From: Metaruminococcus_A sp050943475
GTDB taxonomy: Bacteria; Bacillota; Clostridia; Oscillospirales; Ruminococcaceae
Reading direction: 5' to 3'
Assembly (NCBI GenBank): GCA_050943475.1
Contig: JBMNPF010000002.1
Span: forward strand, 62,001 to 126,000
Length of the DNA: 64,000 bases
The translations under genes and the position numbers were made by a program. The notes under the pieces are model-generated. The model was not told the DNA's origin, made no database searches, and worked only from the letters and a program-made list of their open reading frames with translations. Positions 7,716 through 14,557 of this stretch are shown piece after piece. Position 1 is the stretch's first letter, and every line of letters begins with the position of its first letter.

Positions 7716-8763
7716 AGTACTCACAGGCAAGCTTGCCCTCCTCAGTTTTGCGGAATGAATGCGGCAGGTATTGCTCACTGGCAGTAATGCATTTAGCGTT
7801 CTTACAACTCTGCTCCAGTAATTCTCCCTTGAGGACGGTATTGTGGTCAAAACCGCCAATCATGTGCATAATGAGTGCCATACGCGCATAGACCCCATAG
7901 AGGGTTTGTTTGAAATAAATGGCGCGGATGTCGTCGTCTACAGCGTAGTCAATCTCGTCCACACGCGGCAGGGGATGAAGCACCTTGAGGTCAGTCTTGG
8001 CGTGTGTAAGTTTTGGGGCGTCCAGCACATAAACGTCCTTTTGCTTCTGGTAAGCTTCTTCGCTGGAGAAGCGTTCGCGCTGGATACGGGTCATGTAAAG
8101 GACGTCGAGATCGGATATCGCTTCATCCAAAGAAGAAATTTCGGCAAAGGGAATGCCGTTCTGGACAAGCATTTCCTTAATATAGGCTGGGATGGTCAGC
8201 TCCGGCGTTGAAATGAGCACAAAGGAATTGCCCTCATAGAGCGAAAGCGCTTTGATGAGGGAATGGACGGTGCGCCCATTCTTTAAATCCCCGCAGAGGC
8301 CGATTTTGAGGTGATCCAGCCGCCCCTTTTCACGGGACAGGGTGACAAGGTCGGTAAGGGTTTGGGTAGGATGAAGGTGCCCGCCGTCTCCGGCGTTGAT
8401 GATGGGGCAGTTGGAAAACAGCGACGCCGCTTTGGCGGCTCCCTCCATGGGATGGCGCATAGCAATGATGTCGGCGTAGCCGCTTACCACGATGATGGTG
8501 TCTTTAAGGGACTCTCCCTTTGCCACCGAAGTGGTCTGCGGATTGTCGAATCCAATAATCCGTCCGCCAAGCCGGAGCATAGCGGTTTGGAAAGACATTT
8601 GTGTGCGGGTGGAGGGTTCATAGAACAGGGTCGCCATAATTTTTCCATGACAGCTCCCGTAGTATTCTTCCGGATTATCCGCAATTTTTAATGCCAGTGT
8701 AATAATGCTCTGCCACTCACTTTGGCTGAAGTCGTTGAGGTCAATCAGGTGTTTGTAATTCAC
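7699..8763 (-). CDS. pyrB: Aspartate carbamoyltransferase with C-terminal PyrI-like zinc ribbon
   Basis: Catalyses the first committed step of pyrimidine synthesis: carbamoyl phosphate plus aspartate to carbamoyl aspartate. Visible motifs are FYEPSTRTQMSF, HPTQTLTDL and LHPLPRVDEID. At 354 residues it is about 45 longer than a plain PyrB. The extra tail has the four-cysteine pattern CX4C-X21-CX2C (Cys320, 325, 347 and 350; CKNAKC and CEYC), which resembles the zinc domain of the regulatory subunit PyrI without its nucleotide-binding domain. GTG at 8763 is preferred over 8772 because AAAGGA then lies 10 bases upstream. It overlaps the flavoprotein gene by 17 bases. Confidence 0.95.
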   Translation of the reverse strand: MNYKHLIDLNDFSQSEWQSIITLALKIADNPEEYYGSCHGKIMATLFYEPSTRTQMSFQTAMLRLGGRIIGFDNPQTTSVAKGESLKDTIIVVSGYADIIAMRHPMEGAAKAASLFSNCPIINAGDGGHLHPTQTLTDLVTLSREKGRLDHLKIGLCGDLKNGRTVHSLIKALSLYEGNSFVLISTPELTIPAYIKEMLVQNGIPFAEISSLDEAISDLDVLYMTRIQRERFSSEEAYQKQKDVYVLDAPKLTHAKTDLKVLHPLPRVDEIDYAVDDDIRAIYFKQTLYGVYARMALIMHMIGGFDHNTVLKGELLEQSCKNAKCITASEQYLPHSFRKTEEGKLACEYCEQQQ

Positions 8764-8777
8764 TTTGCACACGTCCT

Positions 8778-9245
8778 TTATTCACAGATCAGTTTGTCTT
8801 CGATTTCGTTGTAAAGAGAAATGCTGATTTGTTTAATCAGCTTGAGTTCCTCTTTGGTTTCATAAGCGCCGCCCCGTTCACGGTAAAGAACAATGAGCTG
8901 GGCAATTTTGTCGGTAATGCCGTCAATGGTGGCAAGTTCTTCGGCCGTTGCGGTATTGATGTTGAGTGGATATTCCACCGTTGGTTCCGATACGCTTGCA
9001 CTCGAGCTGGAGGATTTGCTTGATGCTGACGACTTGCCGGAACTTGACCGGCTGGATTTGCTGCTCGTTCTGCTTGAAGATTTGGAAGAGGACGAACTGG
9101 AAAGCTGTGCTTCGCTTGAACCGCTGGACGGCGTAATATACGCGACGATCGGTTCGGTCTCCGGTTCTGGGAGCATGGCATAAATTGCAACGAAAATCAT
9201 GATGCCGAACAGCGCACAGACAGAGGCATATTTGACGAATTTCAT
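8778..9245 (-). CDS. Membrane-anchored ComEA-like helix-hairpin-helix protein
   Basis: A 155-residue protein with an N-terminal membrane segment (about 8-25), a low-complexity serine-rich linker (about 41-87), and a C-terminal ComEA-type helix-hairpin-helix domain (about 94-150; LNINTATAEELATIDGI). ComEA proteins bind double-stranded DNA outside the membrane for uptake; here the SLBB domain of full ComEA is absent and the linker is unusually serine-rich. It heads the operon with pyrB (14 bases away) and the flavoprotein, and has its own promoter at 9296-9324. Function as a DNA receptor is inferred from the fold only. Confidence 0.8.
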   Translation of the reverse strand: MKFVKYASVCALFGIMIFVAIYAMLPEPETEPIVAYITPSSGSSEAQLSSSSSSKSSSRTSSKSSRSSSGKSSASSKSSSSSASVSEPTVEYPLNINTATAEELATIDGITDKIAQLIVLYRERGGAYETKEELKLIKQISISLYNEIEDKLICE

Positions 9246-9295
9246 AGTAGTATCTTCCCTATGCTGTCAATGGAAAATTGTCGTGAACTGTCAAA

Positions 9296-9324
9296 ATAGT
9301 ACCACATTTTAATGAGAATGTAAA
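9296..9324 (-). promoter_or_regulatory. Sigma-A promoter for the comEA-like/pyrB operon
   Basis: On the minus strand TTTACA (9319-9324) and TACTAT (9296-9301) are separated by exactly 17 bases. Transcription would start about 45 bases before the ATG at 9245. Confidence 0.7.
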
Positions 9325-9516
9325 GAAAAGGGAGGGTGGGGCAAGGATAAGGGAAGAGGGAAAGTTGTTTTCTCAAAGGCAACCAAAAAGCTGTCTTGTA
9401 TGTTTGCAGGACAACGCAGATCCAAAGCCATTTGTCCTACTTCAAGCGAGGAATCCCGCCGAAAAGCTTTGAAAACGAAAACTATACGGAATGGTTCTTT
9501 TACGTCAAAGCGTAGC
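9325..9516. other. Intergenic stretch with no supported gene
   Basis: Together with the flanking promoter and terminator this forms a 311-base gap between genes. It has a purine-rich segment (about 9323-9365). I see no open frame with a start signal, no RNA gene and no repeat. Confidence 0.5.
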
Positions 9517-9543
9517 AAAAAACCGGGAGCAATTTGCTCCCGG
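9517..9543 (-). terminator. Intrinsic terminator of the AraM-HAD fusion gene
   Basis: On the minus strand a 10-bp GC-rich stem (CCGGGAGCAA and its complement) is followed by six T. It lies 13 bases past the stop codon at 9557. Confidence 0.9.
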
Positions 9544-9556
9544 CTGATGGCGTTAT

Positions 9557-11734
9557 TTATAACAGCGGTGTCAAAGACGGCAGGCCCTTGCAGACAATAT
9601 CCGGTTTGTCCTTAGCGGCAAGCAACATTTCCGGTGTGGTCTCGCCGGAAAGGACGAGAATGGTTAAAAGATCGTTCCCGTTGCCGATTGCAATGTCGGT
9701 GTAAAGCCGATCGCCGACAAAGGCAATCTCGTTTTCTTTGAGACCGGTATAATCCAGGACATAGTCCAGTGTATGGCGGGAAGGCTTTCCGAAAAATTCG
9801 TACCGGACGCCAGTTGAGGCGTAGATAAGTTCGGAAATGGAGCCGCAGTCCGGCAGGAAACCGCCTTGATCAAGCGGGCAGACAAAGTCCGGGTTAACCC
9901 CAAAAACGGGCAGCCCGTTTTTGATGAAGTTACAGGCGGCAGTCAACCGGTCGTAAGTGAGACTGGTATCAAATCCAACGATGACCGCTTCTGGATTCTG
10001 TTCATCCAGAATATAGCCGGCGTTTTTGAAATCCTCCTGCAAATATTCGGTGCCGAGCACAAAGAACCGCTGGTAGGGCGTGTGCTTTTTGAGGTAATCG
10101 ATCATGACCTCGTTGGAAATAAGTACCTTGCCAACGTGGGAAGGGCAGCCCATTTTTTGGAGCTTTTCTTGGTAAAGAGCAGCATTTTTGGAGGAATTGT
10201 TGGTGTAGAAGTGGTAGTCCTTACCGCTTTCTTTCACCTTGTTGATGAAATCAATCGAACCGTCGAGCAAACGGTCGCTCAAATAAAAGGTGCCATCCAT
10301 ATCGAGAATAAAGCATTTGATGGATTCGAGCTTTTTGCGGATGGTCTCGTCGTCTGTGCAGAGGGCGTCGGCTTCATCGGCAGTCATAAAATCGGTGACC
10401 TGTTCCGCACAGCCGTCAAGCTCGCCCAAATCCCACAGCATTTGCAGGACGGTGTAGCGGGTACGGAGTTCCTTGCCGTACAGCAGGCTGTTGTGAACTG
10501 TTTCGCGGTCAATACCGACCTGAACCGGGCGGCAGGCCGCGCCAAGCTGTTTAAGAATCTCTTCCGCATAGGCGGCAGAGGGAAGCAGCGCTTCAATGGT
10601 GCTTACAATTTCCTCCCAGTGGGAAAGAATGGCCTCCAGCCGTTTCTGATGAAGAACCGGGGAGGTGCGATCCTCCGCGTCATTGGTTTTGATGATATCC
10701 GGCGCCGCCGTGTAGTAAACTTCATGCAGCTTTTTGCGGAAAGCCTCATTGTCAAATTGTGCGACAAAATCCAGCGCTTTCCGGTGGTCTGGTTGGATTT
10801 GTTTGACAAGCTCATACAGTTTGAGGATCGCTACTGTTGTAATGCCGACCTTGGTACCATGTAGCACCGGCTCTTTGCCCGCAAACAGGAAGGTCATTTC
10901 CCAGAAATGGGCAAGGTGGTGTTCGGCGCCGGAGGCCGGACGGGAGTTGCCTGCAAAGCTCATGGCAATGCCGGAGAGAACCAGGCCTTCCATCAGGCTT
11001 TTAATGGCTTCCGGCTTGCGCTGTTTGAGGCCGTCAACGTCCGAAGTGCATTTTTCAATGGCGTTTTTCATTAGGGCAACAATTTCCGGGCAGTAATATT
11101 CATCATTGATGATGCGGGAAAGCTCCCAATCACACAAGGAGGTGTATTTGCCCAGAACATCCCCGAGGCCGGCGTAAATCATGCTGTCCGGCGCTTTGCA
11201 GAGAATGTCCAGATCGGCGATGACGGCGCGCGGGCCGGCAGCCGGATAGGTGACCTTGAGGTCGTTGACAATGAGAGGGGACACAGTGGAGACAAAACCG
11301 TCCATTGAAGGGGCGGTCGCCACAATTACGTAAGGAATGCCAAGCTTGTACGCCATATAGCGGGAAAGGTCGTTGATGGTACCGGAGCCGACCGCTACAA
11401 CAAGGTCGGTATCCGCCGGGATAGCAAGCACCAGGTCAGCCAGCGCTTTTTCATTTGGAATGAGCTGCCCTTCACAGGCGAACATGTGGCAGACAACGGC
11501 GCTGCCGCTTTCCTGCAGCAGACGTTCGGCCGTTTCACCGGCGATGGCAAAGGTGTTGTTATCGGCAATGAGGAATATCTTTTTTGCCTGATAGGGTTTC
11601 AGGTAGGTTGCAACGCGCTGCAAAGCGCCGCTTTCAATGACAATCCGGTCAATGTCCATGCTGTGTGAATGGCCGCAGGAGCATTCAAATACCTTACCCG
11701 GAAAATCATTCAGTTCATTGTAGGTGATACCCAT
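9557..11734 (-). CDS. Fusion of glycerol-1-phosphate dehydrogenase (AraM/EgsA type) and HAD-IIA phosphatase (AraL/NagD type)
   Basis: 725 residues in two clear parts. Residues 1 to about 440 are an iron-alcohol-dehydrogenase-fold sn-glycerol-1-phosphate dehydrogenase: NAD-binding GSGTINDLSRYMA (116-128), TAPSMDGF, and likely metal ligands Asp192 (GDVLGK), His272/273 (EHHLAH) and His292 (LHGTK). Residues about 470-725 are a class IIA HAD phosphatase: DMDGTFYL with Asp478 and Asp480, TNNSS, GKPS and GDRLYTDI. In Bacillus araL and araM are adjacent separate genes; here they are one protein, in the order AraM then AraL-like. AAAGGAGG lies before the ATG, and a terminator follows. Dehydrogenase and phosphatase activities are inferred from intact motifs. 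Confidence 0.88.
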   Translation of the reverse strand: MGITYNELNDFPGKVFECSCGHSHSMDIDRIVIESGALQRVATYLKPYQAKKIFLIADNNTFAIAGETAERLLQESGSAVVCHMFACEGQLIPNEKALADLVLAIPADTDLVVAVGSGTINDLSRYMAYKLGIPYVIVATAPSMDGFVSTVSPLIVNDLKVTYPAAGPRAVIADLDILCKAPDSMIYAGLGDVLGKYTSLCDWELSRIINDEYYCPEIVALMKNAIEKCTSDVDGLKQRKPEAIKSLMEGLVLSGIAMSFAGNSRPASGAEHHLAHFWEMTFLFAGKEPVLHGTKVGITTVAILKLYELVKQIQPDHRKALDFVAQFDNEAFRKKLHEVYYTAAPDIIKTNDAEDRTSPVLHQKRLEAILSHWEEIVSTIEALLPSAAYAEEILKQLGAACRPVQVGIDRETVHNSLLYGKELRTRYTVLQMLWDLGELDGCAEQVTDFMTADEADALCTDDETIRKKLESIKCFILDMDGTFYLSDRLLDGSIDFINKVKESGKDYHFYTNNSSKNAALYQEKLQKMGCPSHVGKVLISNEVMIDYLKKHTPYQRFFVLGTEYLQEDFKNAGYILDEQNPEAVIVGFDTSLTYDRLTAACNFIKNGLPVFGVNPDFVCPLDQGGFLPDCGSISELIYASTGVRYEFFGKPSRHTLDYVLDYTGLKENEIAFVGDRLYTDIAIGNGNDLLTILVLSGETTPEMLLAAKDKPDIVCKGLPSLTPLL

Positions 11735-11884
11735 GCAAGAGTTCCTCCTTTGAATTTGGGTGAGAAAATGATTTTAAATCCAGAATAAATGATACCTTTG
11801 AACACGGCAAAGCGCAAGACAAAATAACCGAAAATATTGAAAAATCCATGAATCTTATTGTAACCGCCAAATTCCGGGTGGTAC

Positions 11885-11914
11885 TTGAAAAGTATTTAGA
11901 TAAAATGTTATACT
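11885..11914 (+). promoter_or_regulatory. Sigma-A promoter for the DDAH-type gene
   Basis: TTGAAA (11885-11890) and TATACT (11909-11914), spacer 18 bases, 38 bases before the ATG at 11952. Confidence 0.65.
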
Positions 11915-11951
11915 GTATGGCGGATTGTTAAGATATGGGAGGAAGTCATGT

Positions 11952-12722
11952 ATGTTTCAGAATGTGATTGTAAGAACGCCCTGCCGCGCAATGGTCGACG
12001 GTATTACCGGTTCTCCGGAACTCGGCAAGCCGAATTATGAGAAGGCGCTCTGCCAGCATAAAGCGTATATAGAAGCCATGGAACAGTGCGGCGTAAAGGT
12101 GACAGTTACCGAGGCGGCCGAACAGTTTCCCGATTCCTGCTTTGTAGAAGATGTTGCCATTGTTACCGAAAAAGGGGCTGTGATCACAAACCCCGGCGCG
12201 GCTTCACGCAACCGTGAAATCGAGCTGATTGAGCCGGTGCTGCGGGAGTTTTACAAAGGGGACAGCATCAAGCATATTACAGCGCCGGGCACACTGGATG
12301 GCGGCGACGTTATGATGGTAGAAAATCATTTTTACGTGGGGCTTTCCAACCGCACCAATGAAGAAGGCGCGAAACAGCTGATTGCGCATCTGGAATCCTT
12401 TGGCTATACGGGTTCGGTCATGAAGGTCAAGGATCTGCTCCACCTTAAAACCGGTATGACCTATATTGGGGACAACCACCTGATTGTTTCCAAACGCTTT
12501 GCCGACAGTGAGGCGCTTGCGCAGTTTGACCGCCTTGTGGTGGACTATGATGAAGAATACTGCGCAAACTGCATCAATATGAACGGGAAAATCATTGTGC
12601 CCGCCGGTTATCCCAATACGCTGAAATCCATTCAGGCGTTGGGTTATGAGACCATCTGTGTGGAAATGTCCGAATTTAAAAAGATTGACGGCGGATTGAC
12701 CTGTTTATCTCTGCGGTTTTAA
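11952..12722 (+). CDS. Dimethylarginine dimethylaminohydrolase / amidinohydrolase family protein
   Basis: A guanidine-group hydrolase of 256 residues. DDAH enzymes turn methylated arginine into citrulline plus methylamine; relatives act on arginine or other guanidino compounds. Visible motifs are NYEKALCQHKAY, PDSCFVEDVA with Glu66, TLDGGDV, GLSNRTNEEG, the catalytic histidine in LLHLKTG (His164) and the nucleophile Cys251 in GGLTCLSLRF. ATG 11952 follows GGGAGGAAG at the right distance; a TTG at 11925 falls just after the promoter and is rejected. The gene stands alone, so there is no arginine-catabolism context to fix the substrate. Confidence 0.87.
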   Translation: MFQNVIVRTPCRAMVDGITGSPELGKPNYEKALCQHKAYIEAMEQCGVKVTVTEAAEQFPDSCFVEDVAIVTEKGAVITNPGAASRNREIELIEPVLREFYKGDSIKHITAPGTLDGGDVMMVENHFYVGLSNRTNEEGAKQLIAHLESFGYTGSVMKVKDLLHLKTGMTYIGDNHLIVSKRFADSEALAQFDRLVVDYDEEYCANCINMNGKIIVPAGYPNTLKSIQALGYETICVEMSEFKKIDGGLTCLSLRF

Positions 12723-14401
12723 CTGAGCCGGATGATGGAGGCGTTGCCCCAGAGATCGCGTTTGCTGTAGTCAAAGCAGATAACGGCTGGCTTTTCTTCG
12801 CCGGGCAGCGGAAAAAATTCTATATGGCAGTTTGAAGGGCTGCTGTCCTGCGGAAGAGCGGACAGCAGCTTTTTCGTTGGTTCATCGTTTTGTTTGGTGC
12901 TGTGAAGTCCAAGAAAATCCGGCAGGATACGCATCCGTTCCCGGCTGTAAAGATCAAATTTAATGGCTTGCCTTAGGGAAGAATTGACAGAGGGCTCCCT
13001 TTGTACGGCAAAATCCAGCAAGGCTTGGTACAGCCCGTATTTTCCCGCTGTTTCCGCGCTTATCCCACGCTGTTCCAGATAGTCCGCAAAGGCGTCATAA
13101 AATGCGTAGGGGTTTTGGAAAAGCGGTTCGGCAAGGGCGAGACACCGCCGGAAACGCCCGCTGTTATAAAGCGCGTCGACCAATGCTTCCACCCGCTTGA
13201 GTTTGATGAGTTCCGGGTAAGAAATGGCGTTGGTGGAAAGAACTTCATAAGGCGGATAATCCCGGTACTGAATGCCATACGTCCGGGCATGCTCTTCAAG
13301 GGCGGAACCATACAGCACTTTGAGAAATCCGAGCTGAAACTGGTGCGGGTGCAGGGAATAAACATCATTGAATGAGCGGGTAAAGGACTGGTAATCTTCG
13401 GCGGGAAGCCCGGCGATTAAATCGAGATGAATGTGGATGTTCCCCTGTTTGAGCAGATGCAGCGTGTTGGAACGGACCTTCTCCCAGTCTGTTTTGCGGC
13501 GGATCGCAGACAAGGTTGCAGAGCTGGTGGACTGAACCCCTATTTCAAGTTGAACAAGGCCGGGGCGCATCTGTTCAAGGCAGCGGAACATGGCTTCATT
13601 GAGCAGATCGGCGGCAATTTCAAAATGAAAGTTGGTGACGCCGTTGTCATGCAGGCGGATGTATTCCCAGATGGCAAGAGCGCGTTCCGGGCTGCAGTTA
13701 AAGGTGCGGTCGATGAATTTAACCTGTTGGACACGGTTATCTAAGAACAACTGGAGCTGCTTTAAAACACCATCCATGGAAAAAAAGCGAAGCTGCTTTT
13801 CAATGGAGGAAATACAGTAAGAACAGCGGAAAGGACAGCCGCGGGAACTTTCAAAATAAAGGATCTTATGTTCCAGTGCGGCAATATCCTGCTCGGTATA
13901 GCAGAATGGGAGTGTATCCTGCGCGGGAAGGGACACCTGCGGCGTTTCAACAATGTTCTGATTCTGGCGGAAAGTCAAGGAGGGGACAGCGCAAAGGTCG
14001 TCCCCGTGTTCCAGACAGTTCAGCAGGCGGGCTATTGGATGCTCGCCCTCACCGCGGATAATATAATCGGCAGCTGGTATTTGCTCCAGCGCCTCGGCGG
14101 CGCGGTAACCGACCTCCGGGCCGCCGAGGATGATAGTACAATCCGGCAGGAGCTTCCGGAGACTGGCCGCCAGTTTTTTTACGACGTCAATGTTAAAAAT
14201 ATAGCAGGAAAAGCCAACTATGTCCGGATCGCGCCGTACAATGTCGTACAGGATACTGTCAACGGACTGATTGATGGTATATTCGCATAAATCAATATGA
14301 GAGGGAATGCCCTGACGCTCGCATACCGCTTTTAGACAGCGTATGGCGAGGTTTGAGTGGATGTATTTGGCATTGACGCCAACCAGTAAAACGTGTTTCA
14401 T
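12719..14401 (-). CDS. B12-binding domain radical SAM protein (DUF4080 type)
   Basis: 560 residues. The N-terminal cobalamin-binding Rossmann-like domain (about 1-135) includes LLVGVNAKYIHSNLA and ILGGPEVG. The radical SAM domain follows with the cluster motif CPFRCSYC (Cys189, 193 and 196) and a C-terminal region typical of the DUF4080 proteins. Substrate unknown; related enzymes do methylations or ring rearrangements. Start at ATG 14401 (MKHVLLVG); an upstream extension of 44 residues is hydrophobic and low in signal, and is rejected. Its stop overlaps the stop of the DDAH gene, which converges from the other side. Confidence 0.86.
   Translation of the reverse strand: MKHVLLVGVNAKYIHSNLAIRCLKAVCERQGIPSHIDLCEYTINQSVDSILYDIVRRDPDIVGFSCYIFNIDVVKKLAASLRKLLPDCTIILGGPEVGYRAAEALEQIPAADYIIRGEGEHPIARLLNCLEHGDDLCAVPSLTFRQNQNIVETPQVSLPAQDTLPFCYTEQDIAALEHKILYFESSRGCPFRCSYCISSIEKQLRFFSMDGVLKQLQLFLDNRVQQVKFIDRTFNCSPERALAIWEYIRLHDNGVTNFHFEIAADLLNEAMFRCLEQMRPGLVQLEIGVQSTSSATLSAIRRKTDWEKVRSNTLHLLKQGNIHIHLDLIAGLPAEDYQSFTRSFNDVYSLHPHQFQLGFLKVLYGSALEEHARTYGIQYRDYPPYEVLSTNAISYPELIKLKRVEALVDALYNSGRFRRCLALAEPLFQNPYAFYDAFADYLEQRGISAETAGKYGLYQALLDFAVQREPSVNSSLRQAIKFDLYSRERMRILPDFLGLHSTKQNDEPTKKLLSALPQDSSPSNCHIEFFPLPGEEKPAVICFDYSKRDLWGNASIIRLS
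12839..12874 (+). terminator. Plus-strand terminator embedded in the opposing radical SAM gene
   Basis: GCTGCTGTCC (12839-12848) and GGACAGCAGC (12860-12869) form a 10-bp stem with an 11-base loop, followed by five T. It sits 117 bases past the DDAH stop, inside the codons of the last part of the minus-strand radical SAM gene. Confidence 0.65.
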
Positions 14402-14557
14402 AATTTCTCCAATCTTGCAGACAGGCTGTCGATAGCAAAAATACAGAGTTGACAGCCGTTTAAAAAATATTATAACACAATTTGAAAATAACGTCATTGC
14501 ACTGCAAATGCAGACCTTGTATAATGAAAACAAGTGAAGAAAAAGGAGCGTGCTGCC

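Noticed and set aside
9001..9125. Serine-codon tract that looks like a tandem DNA repeat
   Set aside because: The bases vary between serine codons without a fixed period; it is a low-complexity protein linker, not a satellite.
9866..10864. 332-residue open frame on the plus strand opposite the AraM-HAD gene
   Set aside because: It lies antisense to a gene with intact catalytic motifs, has no ribosome binding site and no recognisable domain; it reflects codon bias of the real strand.
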